NCBI RefSeq assembly: GCF_021272385.1
Contig: NZ_JAJSDZ010000010.1
Location: 372,001 to 436,000 of the forward strand
From: Vibrio salinus
GTDB lineage: Bacteria; Pseudomonadota; Gammaproteobacteria; Enterobacterales; Vibrionaceae
Length of the DNA: 64,000 bases
Direction of reading: 5' to 3'
A program made the position numbers and the translations under genes. The notes under the pieces were generated by a model. It did not search any database and was not told where the DNA came from. It worked only from the letters and a program-made list of their open reading frames with translations. Of this stretch, positions 18,559-26,422 are shown in pieces; the stretch's first letter is position 1; each line of letters starts with the position of its first letter.

Positions 18559-19679
18559 TAATCTTCTGAAACAGGCGAGACGAGGGGGCTTTGATGGTGG
18601 TTCCGGTACTGGCTTGGTGAGATCCCGATTTGTTTACCAAAAACCTGAGTCAGATAAGACTGATTGGGGTAACCACACTGTTGAGCAATAATATCCAGTT
18701 TGTCTGTGGAATGGCGTAACAGATATTGAGCCCGCCGGAGCCGGATATTGGTTAAATATTGATGAGCGGTAACTCCGTGAATGGATAAAAAACGGGAGTC
18801 CAGTGTTTTTCTGGATGTTTTACAGAAATCGGTTACCTGTTTAATTTTAATATTAATATGAAAGTTATTTCTTATGTACAAACTGGCCCGGCTAACTAAA
18901 TCGTCAAATTGTTCCTGACTGCGGGTTGTCGCGGCCTCATAGAGCTGAGTTGGGGCGTAAGTATAGTGAAAACGCCGTTTAAAGCGGATGGTTTTAATTA
19001 ATGTATCAACACAGTAACGTCCCAGCTCGTATGGATTTAATTCCAGAGAACTCAGAGGTAAAGGTGACAGCATTCTTTCCGTATTGTCACTATCAGTACC
19101 GATAATGGAAAGCTGTGTCGGGACATCGATATGGTTTTGTTCACAATATTGAGCGAGTTTCCGGGCTGAACGATCAGAGGAGCAATAGACCCCAAGAGGG
19201 AACAGTCTGGTTTCTATTGCTCCGAATACTGACTCAGTATAATCCAGACCGATATGCCGTGATTGTCGGATAAATGCCTCTTTTCGTTCTTTTCCCCATG
19301 GCTGTTCAGCATCCTGCTCATTAGAGAAAAAACTGACATGCGTTAAGCCGGCATCCAGAAACCATCTCAGAGCAGCTTCGGATAAACTCTCATTATCGAT
19401 GACAATAGTCGAAGCATTGGGAGTGAAGTCATTTCGGTGATGGTTAGAGTATGCCAGTACTTTTGCATTACATGTCTGCACAATGTTTCGGAACACCGCT
19501 TTATCGTAATCGGCAATAACATAATCCCATGGTTCCTGCTTTAACTCATCCAGCGCCGAACCCGATTCAAGATACAGGCGAACTTTTAAATTGGTTTCAT
19601 CTAACCTGGCTTTGATGCCTTTCAAAACCTGGCGATCAAAGTAAATCATACTGTCGAGTAAAAGCAGTAACCGTTTCAT
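18558..19679 (-). CDS. XylR-like regulator (LacI-type sensor fused to AraC-type DNA-binding domain)
   Basis: About 373 residues from the ATG at 19679; a TTG three codons earlier overlaps the transporter's stop and could be the true start. Residues 1-260 resemble a LacI/periplasmic-binding sensor (LLLLDSMIYFDRQVLKGI, GVYCSSDRSARKLAQYCEQN, STQ-like IIGTDSDNTERMLSPLPLSSLE, LNPYELGRYCVDTLI). The C-terminal 100 residues form the AraC double helix-turn-helix (CKTSRKTLDSRFL, DIIAQQCGYPNQSYLTQVFGK). This is the architecture of E. coli XylR, activator of xylose genes. It lies between transporter and glycosidase in one unit. Matching 21-bp repeats before both partners are its probable sites. Confidence 0.88.
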   Translation of the reverse strand: MKRLLLLLDSMIYFDRQVLKGIKARLDETNLKVRLYLESGSALDELKQEPWDYVIADYDKAVFRNIVQTCNAKVLAYSNHHRNDFTPNASTIVIDNESLSEAALRWFLDAGLTHVSFFSNEQDAEQPWGKERKEAFIRQSRHIGLDYTESVFGAIETRLFPLGVYCSSDRSARKLAQYCEQNHIDVPTQLSIIGTDSDNTERMLSPLPLSSLELNPYELGRYCVDTLIKTIRFKRRFHYTYAPTQLYEAATTRSQEQFDDLVSRASLYIRNNFHINIKIKQVTDFCKTSRKTLDSRFLSIHGVTAHQYLTNIRLRRAQYLLRHSTDKLDIIAQQCGYPNQSYLTQVFGKQIGISPSQYRNHHQSPLVSPVSED

Positions 19680-19684
19680 GTATG

Positions 19685-21085
19685 TCAACTTTGCTCTGCG
19701 TGACTTGGTAATAAACCGTCGGTTTCTGTCTGTCCTGATGTTTGTTTGTCTTCCATAGCCAGTGTTGCTTTAATATGATCGAGTTGCTGATTATCCAGTC
19801 GGTAGAACAACATGAGAAAGGCAAGTGAAACAAAAATGATTCCCGGAATCACTGTAAACAGAAGATTGATGGCGGTAATTGATGCACTGTTTTGTTGAGC
19901 CGCACCTCCGACATAGCCTGCCGCTGCCAGTATCCATCCGACACCTGCCCCTCCGATTGCGATACCCAGTTTAATGGCAAATAAATTCGTTGAGAAAACC
20001 ATGCCACTTAAAGAACGGTGGCTACGGGTTTTTTCATAGTCGACAATGTCAGACATCATACTCCAAAGGATCGGGGTTGTACTCATCTGAACCAGGCCAA
20101 GTAGTGCAACCAGAGTAAAAATCATGAATATATTGTCTGGAGAGACCCAAAACAGAGCGGCAGACAAAAGACCGGAAATAACGATGAGGATCCGGTAAAT
20201 TTTGGGTTTATCCATGCTACCAAACAAAGGAGCAGAAATAATGGCACCCAGAATATTAGCAACCATACCCGTTACCATTAATGCGGTTGCTAATCCGGGG
20301 CGACCCATGACGGTATTAACATAGTACATTGTCGAAGCACCTTTCAGGACGACTCCGGTTAACAGTACAACATTGAGGGTAAACAAAATTCGCCACTGGT
20401 CGTTTCTCATTAACCGTTTTAAATCCTGCCAGACGGATTCAGTGGATTCTTCCTCGGGAATACAGCGTTCTTTTGTATTAGCAAAACTAAAGAAGAACAG
20501 GAAAATAGCGCCAAGTCCCATTATGGCCATAGCACCTAAATAACCTTTCTGTACATTACCCTGGCCGATGATATCAACTAAAGGCAGTGCAACCATAGCC
20601 ACAACCAGTCCTCCGGAAGTACTGAGGGCGAAACGATAGGACTGAAGAGATGTCCGTTCCTGAGAATCATTGGTTAAAGTATTTGCCATTGCGCAGTATG
20701 GGACGTTAATTGCGGTGTACATCAGAGTCAGAAAAATGTATGAGGAATACGCGTACACTATTTTGCCTGTTTCCGTAAAATCAGGGGTGTAAAATGTCAC
20801 CATGCAGGCGATGCCGAACGGAACAGCAATCCATAAAAGCCAGGGTCGATAGCGCCCGTGCTTTGAACGGGTACGGTCAACGATAGCTCCCATTATGGGG
20901 TCGGTGATGGCATCAATACATCGTACCAGTAAAAACATGGTGCCCATATGAGCCGGCGATAAACCATATATATCTGTATAAAAGTAAGCCAGAAACAGCA
21001 TGACGGTTTGCCAGACAAAGTTACAGCCGGTATCACCTGTTCCGTATGCGATCTTCTCTTTCACTGACAGCTTGATCGTATTCAT
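19685..21085 (-). CDS. GPH-family glycoside/pentoside:cation symporter
   Basis: 466 residues and 12 membrane helices. GPH marks include YGTGDTGCNFVWQTVMLFLAYF near the start, the loop DAITDPIMGAIVDRTRSKHGRYRPW, and WSMMSDIVDYEKTRSHRSL. Relatives such as MelB, UidB and XynB-type carriers move glycosides with sodium or protons. GGAG lies 8 bases before the ATG. It is the first gene of the unit with the XylR-like regulator (stop and start regions touch) and the GH3 enzyme, so an oligosaccharide, perhaps a xyloside, is the likely cargo. The operator repeats at 21175-21206 lie 90 to 120 bases upstream. Confidence 0.9.
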   Translation of the reverse strand: MNTIKLSVKEKIAYGTGDTGCNFVWQTVMLFLAYFYTDIYGLSPAHMGTMFLLVRCIDAITDPIMGAIVDRTRSKHGRYRPWLLWIAVPFGIACMVTFYTPDFTETGKIVYAYSSYIFLTLMYTAINVPYCAMANTLTNDSQERTSLQSYRFALSTSGGLVVAMVALPLVDIIGQGNVQKGYLGAMAIMGLGAIFLFFFSFANTKERCIPEEESTESVWQDLKRLMRNDQWRILFTLNVVLLTGVVLKGASTMYYVNTVMGRPGLATALMVTGMVANILGAIISAPLFGSMDKPKIYRILIVISGLLSAALFWVSPDNIFMIFTLVALLGLVQMSTTPILWSMMSDIVDYEKTRSHRSLSGMVFSTNLFAIKLGIAIGGAGVGWILAAAGYVGGAAQQNSASITAINLLFTVIPGIIFVSLAFLMLFYRLDNQQLDHIKATLAMEDKQTSGQTETDGLLPSHAEQS

Positions 21086-21174
21086 TATTTTTCTCCAGGA
21101 TACATTTAGTCACAGTTATTGGACAAAAATACTATGGCGAAGCTAATGAAAAAGTTCTGATTGCCAGAGCGCTA

Positions 21175-21206
21175 TTACCAAATATGAAATGGTGATTACG
21201 AAATAT
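21175..21206. promoter_or_regulatory. Pair of 11-base direct repeats, 21 bp apart, before the GPH transporter gene
   Basis: TTACCAAATAT (21175-21185) and TTACGAAATAT (21196-21206) start exactly 21 bp apart. They differ from each other by one base and match the two repeats before the GH3 gene. They are proposed as sites for the XylR-like regulator of this operon. Confidence 0.7.
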
Positions 21207-21269
21207 ATAATATATGCATTAATGTTTATATTAAGTAAATCACGTTGTGAGAAGGGTTTCACTGTAAGA

Positions 21270-21294
21270 AAAGGGTAGCATAATACTACCCTTT
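21270..21294 (-). terminator. Terminator after the semialdehyde dehydrogenase gene
   Basis: AAAGGGTAG (21270-21278) and CTACCCTTT (21286-21294) form a perfect 9-base stem. Read on the minus strand it is followed by TCTT, 23 bases after the stop. Confidence 0.7.
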
Positions 21295-21317
21295 CGATTG
21301 TTTGACTTATTCAGAAA

Positions 21318-22709
21318 TCAGAAGTTACCGTCAATATCTGTGACGGCAACCAGCTTATGGTTAACAAATTCTTTCAGCCCCAAATCTAACAGTTCCCGGC
21401 CATAGCCTGAATGTTTGATTCCTCCAAATGGTAAATCAGCTTTGACTGCTGTCGGGTGATTGACATACACCATCCCGGTTGAAATACGGTGGGCAACCTG
21501 CTCTGCGTGATCCTCGTCTTGACCGAACACGGATCCGCCCAGACCGAATGGGGTATCATTTGCTATCCGTACTGCATCATCCTCATCTTTAGCTCTGAAA
21601 ATCATAGATACAGGACCAAAGAATTCCCAATAATAGGCAGGATTATCCGGAGTTACGTTGGTTAGAATCGTCGGCTGTACAAATGCTCCCTGTTTCGGGA
21701 TTTCCGGACCGACTTCGATGGCGACGGCTCCAAACCTAACGGCTTGTTTGATTTTTTCTTTTACTTCATCGGCTGCTCCCTGCGAAGACAAGGGAGCAAG
21801 GGTTGTATCTGGTGACATTGGATCGCCGGCGACTAAATTGGCTACACCCCTGGTATAACGTTCAAGAAATTTATCGTAAATTTCATCTTCAATGATCATC
21901 CGTTTTGATGAAACACAGACTTGTCCGGCATTCCAGTGGCGTCCGAAAACCGCCCATTTGACTGTTTTTTCCAAATCCGCATCTCTCAAAACAACGAATG
22001 CATCGGCTCCACCAAGTTCCAGTGTGGATTTTTTCATTGCTCTGCCTGCCTGAGAAGCCACGATAGCACCGGCTCCTTCTGAGCCAGTTAGAGCCACACC
22101 ATGTATCCGTTTATCATTGATGATCATTTCAACCTGATCACGGGTAGCATAAAGATTGGTAAAGGCTCCTTCAGGAAGACCGGCATCCAGCATTAGTTGT
22201 TCAAATGTTGCTGCACATTGAGGAACATTTGAGGCATGTTTAAGAAGTAGGGTATTACCGGCAGAAAGCTGTGGAGCAAGAATTCGGGCTATCTGATAGT
22301 ATGGAAAGTTCCAGGGCTCGATGGCAAGTAATACGCCAAGAGGTTCATTTACAATCGACGCTTTTTTAACCGCCGGATCTTCAGATTCAATGATTTTTGG
22401 TGCTAATAGAGATTCTGCGTGTTTAACATAATATTCCATTATTTGAGCGGAAATTTCGACTTCAGCTTCAGCTTCTGAAATGAGTTTTCCCATTTCAAGA
22501 GTTAATACTTTTGCGTATTTTCTTTTATTTTCCCGAAGTAGGTCGGCTGCTTTTTGTAAAATGGTTGCTTTTTTCTCAAAGCTGGTTTCACTCCAGTTCA
22601 TGAAAGCATCATGAGCCTGAGTAATCGCTTGTTCTATTTCTTCATTGGTTGCTTCTGGATAGGTTTGAATCAGTTCACTGGTGTAAGGATTGATCGTTGA
22701 ATAGGCCAT
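21318..22709 (-). CDS. NAD(P)-dependent succinate-semialdehyde dehydrogenase (Sad/YneI type)
   Basis: A 463-residue aldehyde dehydrogenase. Key parts: EPWNFPYYQIARILAP (cofactor region), GSEGAGAIVASQAG, catalytic glutamate in LELGGADAFVV, catalytic cysteine in NAGQVCVSSKR, and the C-terminal FGGIKHSGYGREL. The short length and the beginning AYSTINPYTSELIQTYPEA fit the Sad/YneI branch, which oxidises succinate semialdehyde and related aldehydes, rather than the longer GabD branch also found in this window. A GGAG site lies 9 bases before the ATG. It is monocistronic with its own terminator. The nearby SDR gene is divergent across 420 AT-rich bases. Confidence 0.87.
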   Translation of the reverse strand: MAYSTINPYTSELIQTYPEATNEEIEQAITQAHDAFMNWSETSFEKKATILQKAADLLRENKRKYAKVLTLEMGKLISEAEAEVEISAQIMEYYVKHAESLLAPKIIESEDPAVKKASIVNEPLGVLLAIEPWNFPYYQIARILAPQLSAGNTLLLKHASNVPQCAATFEQLMLDAGLPEGAFTNLYATRDQVEMIINDKRIHGVALTGSEGAGAIVASQAGRAMKKSTLELGGADAFVVLRDADLEKTVKWAVFGRHWNAGQVCVSSKRMIIEDEIYDKFLERYTRGVANLVAGDPMSPDTTLAPLSSQGAADEVKEKIKQAVRFGAVAIEVGPEIPKQGAFVQPTILTNVTPDNPAYYWEFFGPVSMIFRAKDEDDAVRIANDTPFGLGGSVFGQDEDHAEQVAHRISTGMVYVNHPTAVKADLPFGGIKHSGYGRELLDLGLKEFVNHKLVAVTDIDGNF

Positions 22710-23129
22710 GGATAAGCACTCCTTTTAAGTATTTTTGTATGTTTTATTATTTTGCCGACTTTGTTTTTATATATTTACTTTCCAACAAATTTTTAAGTAA
22801 GGAATGAGAAAAATGCTCGTTCTTTATTAAAAGTAATGGGGTAAATAACTATGAATTATGTGGATTTACTTTAAGTTTTCTGAAAAAAGAAATCCAGCCC
22901 GACTAAATCAATATTATCTATATATACAATTGGTAAAAACTATGAATTCAATCATATTATCTATATCATGTTGTTATAATTGATTTTTTTAATTTTTTGA
23001 CGTGCTACTAGTACGTTTAAACCTTATTGGGAAATGACGTAGTACTATTTAAAGAAAACATATTTTTTAAATATGCAATATAAATTTATTATAATTTTTA
23101 TTTATAGATAGATTTTGCTGAGAAAATAA
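22710..23129. other. AT-rich divergent intergenic region
   Basis: Separates the dehydrogenase (minus) from the SDR gene (plus). It is strongly AT-rich with no credible gene. The only pattern I trust is the tandem repeat at 22998-23047. The SDR ribosome site (GAGAAAA) is weak. Confidence 0.5.
22998..23047. repeat. Tandem 13-base repeats upstream of the SDR gene
   Basis: TGACGTGCTACTA (22998-23010) and TGACGTAGTACTA (23035-23047) begin 37 bp apart, and each is followed shortly by TTTAAA. The first copy also sits in an imperfect palindrome around CTACTAG. They lie 83 to 132 bases before the SDR start and may bind a regulator, possibly the helix-turn-helix protein encoded downstream. Confidence 0.5.
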
Positions 23130-23891
23130 ATGAACAGAATTTTAGTGTCATGTGCAACCAGCCATATTGGTTCTGCTGTTACCAGGTTACTTTCAAAAGA
23201 TCATGAACTTGTTCTTACCTGCCGTAATACGGAAAAAATGGCTCAGAATTTATCAAGTTTGAATACCCGTAATATGGTAGAGACAACGTATTTAGATTTT
23301 TTTAATGCAGAGTCGGTTGACCAATCTACGTTCTATCTGAAACAGAAGAATTTTACTTTTGATGGATTGGTTTTTATTTTACCTAGATTTCCTGTTTCAG
23401 ATTCTGTGTTTCCTGATGATGAGACATGGCTTCAGTTGTATAAGAATTATTTTATAACTCCTCTCCGTTTTTTAAAAAATATCATCAATCAACAGTTATT
23501 AAATCCGGGATGTAAAATTGTCATGATTTCCGGTCTCAGCTCTAAATCTGCATTGACACATTACTCGACCAACAATTGTCTTCGTCATGCATGGCTTGGT
23601 CAGGCTAAGACCATGGCTCTTTCATTAGCTGAACGGAGAATTTCGGTAAATACCCTATCGCTAGGTGGAGTCATGACTGATGCCTATATCCAGAAAATGA
23701 AAGTTAAAGCAGAACAGCAGGGTATTAGTTATGATGAATTGATGCGTAATGAAGTGTCAAATATTCCTTTGAAAAAATATGCGGCAGTTGATGAAGTTGC
23801 AGATGCGATCGTTTCATTACTAGGGCCTTTATCTAACCATATGACAGGGCAAAACTTGCTTATTGATGGTGGCTTTTTTAAAGGCTATTAA
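23130..23891 (+). CDS. Divergent short-chain dehydrogenase/reductase-like protein
   Basis: 253 residues with the overall SDR fold: N-terminal ILVSCATSHIGSAV, FDGLVFILP in place of the NNAG strand, VMISGLSS with a possible catalytic serine, AKTMALSLAERRISVNTLSLGGVMTDAY, and C-terminal HMTGQNLLIDGGF. Two hallmarks are degraded: the glycine-rich cofactor motif keeps only one glycine, and the YxxxK pair reads Y145-S-T-N-N149, so the catalytic lysine is lost. It may bind NAD(P) weakly or act without redox chemistry. It is followed 36 bases later by a helix-turn-helix gene on the same strand and is probably co-transcribed with it. Confidence 0.8.
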   Translation: MNRILVSCATSHIGSAVTRLLSKDHELVLTCRNTEKMAQNLSSLNTRNMVETTYLDFFNAESVDQSTFYLKQKNFTFDGLVFILPRFPVSDSVFPDDETWLQLYKNYFITPLRFLKNIINQQLLNPGCKIVMISGLSSKSALTHYSTNNCLRHAWLGQAKTMALSLAERRISVNTLSLGGVMTDAYIQKMKVKAEQQGISYDELMRNEVSNIPLKKYAAVDEVADAIVSLLGPLSNHMTGQNLLIDGGFFKGY

Positions 23892-23927
23892 ATGAGAAAC
23901 TGTACAATTCAAAAATAAGGATACTGA

Positions 23928-24812
23928 GTGTCGCAAGTTGTTGGTAAAAATGATTGGTTAGTTTCCAATCAGGAGATTGCCCGTTTAGATGACATGCTAA
24001 GAAATATTAATGCTGATATTTCTGGTTCAATGTCCTATGTCAGGCGGGCGCAAGGGTTAACTTTTCAGGAGCTGGGAAAAAGAATTACTGGCATCAGCAG
24101 TGATACATTTAAGCGGTATATGCAGCAAAGTTATCCTTCTATGCGTCCGATTCATACTGTTGCCGCATTTTCCTGGATAACAATGGTACCGATGACGGCC
24201 TTTTATTACGGCTTTAGAATCAAAGAGTTTTACCGGGGAATGGATGATCATGCTGTCGAAGCACTGGTTTGTCTGGGACGCTTGCCCGCTAACATGTTGA
24301 ATACATTTTTGACGATGATTTGCCATATTTTAACTGAGGACTCAAAGGAAGCGTTTTTTTCATTCAGAGAAAGAGTGGAGTTGCAATACGGTAAACTTGA
24401 AGATCATAGCGATTATTTCCCCCCGGAAGTCCTGGATATCAATGAGTTTGCTATTGATTATTACCGATCTGTCGCGATTACCGCAAAAAGATTCAGAGAA
24501 AAAAATCAGATACCAATTGATACGATATCAAGAGTTCTGGGGTTGTCTGAATATCAGTATTCTGTTTTGGAAAATCCAAATAAAATTAACCATTTTTCTG
24601 TTTCCATTGGGTTTAGAATTAAACTAGGGTTTAAGCTTGAAGACCATGTGTATTTTTCCAGCGAAATGAAACAGTTTTCAGATTTTTACAAACTCAGGAA
24701 AATTCAGCATGTCAGAGATTTACTGGTCGTAGAAGCGTTGAGGATGTTAAACGAAAAGGATAGAAAATACATGACTCACATTTTGATAAAATTATCAGAA
24801 ATGTATAAATAA
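23928..24812 (+). CDS. Putative regulator with two XRE-like helix-turn-helix regions
   Basis: 294 residues from a GTG at 23928, with AAGG 8 to 9 bases upstream. I do not recognise a named family. Residues ~36-70 (MSYVRRAQGLTFQELGKRIT then GISSDTFKRYM) and ~185-215 (KRFREKNQIPIDTISRVLGL then SEYQYSVLENP) both look like Cro/XRE helix-turn-helix units, suggesting internal duplication. The middle (LVCLGRLPANMLNTFLTMIC) and the C-terminal end are helical. No membrane segment is seen. It follows the SDR-like gene closely and may regulate it through the tandem repeats upstream; that is inference. Confidence 0.6.
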   Translation: MSQVVGKNDWLVSNQEIARLDDMLRNINADISGSMSYVRRAQGLTFQELGKRITGISSDTFKRYMQQSYPSMRPIHTVAAFSWITMVPMTAFYYGFRIKEFYRGMDDHAVEALVCLGRLPANMLNTFLTMICHILTEDSKEAFFSFRERVELQYGKLEDHSDYFPPEVLDINEFAIDYYRSVAITAKRFREKNQIPIDTISRVLGLSEYQYSVLENPNKINHFSVSIGFRIKLGFKLEDHVYFSSEMKQFSDFYKLRKIQHVRDLLVVEALRMLNEKDRKYMTHILIKLSEMYK

Positions 24813-24996
24813 AATGTGAATGTTATCCCATGAGTGTATGTTGCTAGCATGAAATGCACATAGTTTTAAGTTGATTGGAGAGGCTATAAATTTGAGAATA
24901 AGCCATGTTGCATCGTCGTTGGTTCTGATTACAAGATGCATCTGGTTTTTTTATTAATAAAGAAACCGAAGATAATTGATACTAAGTAGGCTTAAT

Positions 24997-25185
24997 ATGA
25001 AACAAGATGATTATTTTTTGACTATGGATGACTTGGAACTGTCCGTTGACGAACTCATGAAATCTCTTTCTGAGGCATTCAGAGAACAGCTTGAACAGAA
25101 CAAAGACCCCTTGATTAAATTAAAATGCGCAGGCGCTGTGATGGAATTTCGTTTGTTATCTTCTGAGGATGATGATGAAAAATAG
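24997..25185 (+). CDS. Small acidic protein, unknown function
   Basis: 62 residues from the ATG at 24997 (AGTAGG upstream is a modest ribosome site). It is rich in Asp, Glu and Leu, predicted helical (LSVDELMKSLSEAFREQLEQ), with a strand-like KLKCAGAVMEFRLLS and an acidic tail (SEDDDEK). I do not recognise it. Codon composition looks ordinary, and the frame ends cleanly before an intergenic region. It lies 184 bases after the helix-turn-helix gene, so it may have its own promoter. Confidence 0.45.
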   Translation: MKQDDYFLTMDDLELSVDELMKSLSEAFREQLEQNKDPLIKLKCAGAVMEFRLLSSEDDDEK

Positions 25186-25488
25186 GGTATTCAGGAAATT
25201 CAAAAAGATGTTATGTTTTCCTTTACCTACCTCTCTGTTTTATTTTATCTAAATATTTATCGTGGTTCCTTACCATAAATAGCCATAGCCAAAAAGAGTC
25301 ATTGCCCACAATAACTGGACTCTATATACAGTATTTTGGGGTTTCATAACCTAGATCTACTTTCCTCAGAGTAAGCCTTGATAACATAACCATCAGTATA
25401 AGTTGATGATGTTGTGCCAAAGCTTGTGTTCTTGTATCAAAAATTACCAGCTTAAGATCACAGTGTTTTTATTTTTTCAATCATAGAA
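25186..25488. other. Intergenic region upstream of the AraC-family gene
   Basis: About 300 bases with no gene or clear RNA. It should contain the promoter of the following regulator, but no distinct operator could be made out. Confidence 0.4.
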
Positions 25489-26370
25489 ATGAGGGGAAGT
25501 GTGCATAAAATTCATAACTTTAGCAGAGTGGATGAAACGGAGTTTTCATTTCCGACTGATAATCTTAACTTGTTGTACTATGACTTGCCGAAACTTTTCA
25601 GTGATGAGTACCGATCGTACGATGCTCCGAGATTTTGTACCATTATTGAAGGTATGAAAGAAGTCAGTATTAACCGGTCAGAACATTTTGTATACAACAA
25701 AAATGAGTTTATATTGCTGCCACCACACGCTAACGTTTATATGTCGATGGCTGAGTATACCCGTGCTTTAGTATATGAATTCAGTGATGTTCTTATTGAC
25801 CAGGTGAGTCAGAAAGTCGCAGATAAACTGGATATTTCAGTGACGAAAGACATTGAATACACCACGTTCCTGCTGGAAAGTGTTACAAATCGTTTAAGTG
25901 CTCTGCATCAACGAGTTCAGGATATATTGATTGAAGATGATGTTAATATTCATTTTCTGCTGGATATCACTTGTCAGGAGATCGTATATGAGCTGATGAA
26001 GATCAAAGGTTGTTACGACATTATTTACCATCACCAGAATCATCCTATCAATCAGGCCATCAGGCTGATGAACTCCTCAAAAGGCCATGCTATGACGATT
26101 TCCCAAATTGCAGAAGAAGTCAGCATGTCTCTTTCCGGTTTCAGCCAGAAATTTAAATTGATAACTGATCAAACCCCGAAAGATTATTTGACGAAATTAC
26201 GATTAAATAAATCCAGGCAGTATTTAAATAACATGTCAGTAACCGATACGGCGTATGAAGTCGGATTTGAAAATATTTCTCACTATATCCGTTTATTTAA
26301 GAAAGAGTATGGTGTGACGCCTAAACAGTATCAGATGCATTCTGAATCAGATATACCCAAATCACTTTAG
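25489..26370 (+). CDS. AraC-family transcriptional regulator
   Basis: About 293 residues. An ATG at 25489 has no ribosome site; a GTG at 25501 follows AGGGG closely and is an alternative start. The N-terminal half is a cupin-like sensor (DAPRFCTIIEGMKEVSIN, YNKNEFILLPPHANVYM). The C-terminal half has the two AraC helix-turn-helices (MTISQIAEEVSMSLSGFSQK, VTDTAYEVGFENISHYIRLF) and ends KKEYGVTPKQYQ. It is convergent with pta, with a 16-base inverted repeat at its 3' end. It is the nearest regulator to the pta-ackA-aldehyde dehydrogenase set, so control of that set is plausible but unproven. Confidence 0.87.
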   Translation: MRGSVHKIHNFSRVDETEFSFPTDNLNLLYYDLPKLFSDEYRSYDAPRFCTIIEGMKEVSINRSEHFVYNKNEFILLPPHANVYMSMAEYTRALVYEFSDVLIDQVSQKVADKLDISVTKDIEYTTFLLESVTNRLSALHQRVQDILIEDDVNIHFLLDITCQEIVYELMKIKGCYDIIYHHQNHPINQAIRLMNSSKGHAMTISQIAEEVSMSLSGFSQKFKLITDQTPKDYLTKLRLNKSRQYLNNMSVTDTAYEVGFENISHYIRLFKKEYGVTPKQYQMHSESDIPKSL

Positions 26371-26401
26371 TTGTTATTTGCTCAGAGTGATTTGGGTATA
26401 T
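26351..26401. repeat. Perfect 16-base inverted repeat at the end of the AraC-family gene
   Basis: ATATACCCAAATCACT (26351-26366) and AGTGATTTGGGTATAT (26386-26401) are perfect complements around a 19-base loop. The left arm encodes the last residues of the regulator, and the stop codon is in the loop. It may be a bidirectional terminator for the convergent pta gene, although no U-run follows. Confidence 0.6.
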
Positions 26402-26422
26402 ACATAACCAGGCTCAGTCTTT

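Noticed and set aside
16095..21085. A polysaccharide utilisation locus of the SusC/SusD kind
   Set aside because: No outer-membrane receptor, surface protein or secreted hydrolase is present; it is a cytoplasmic uptake-and-hydrolysis unit.
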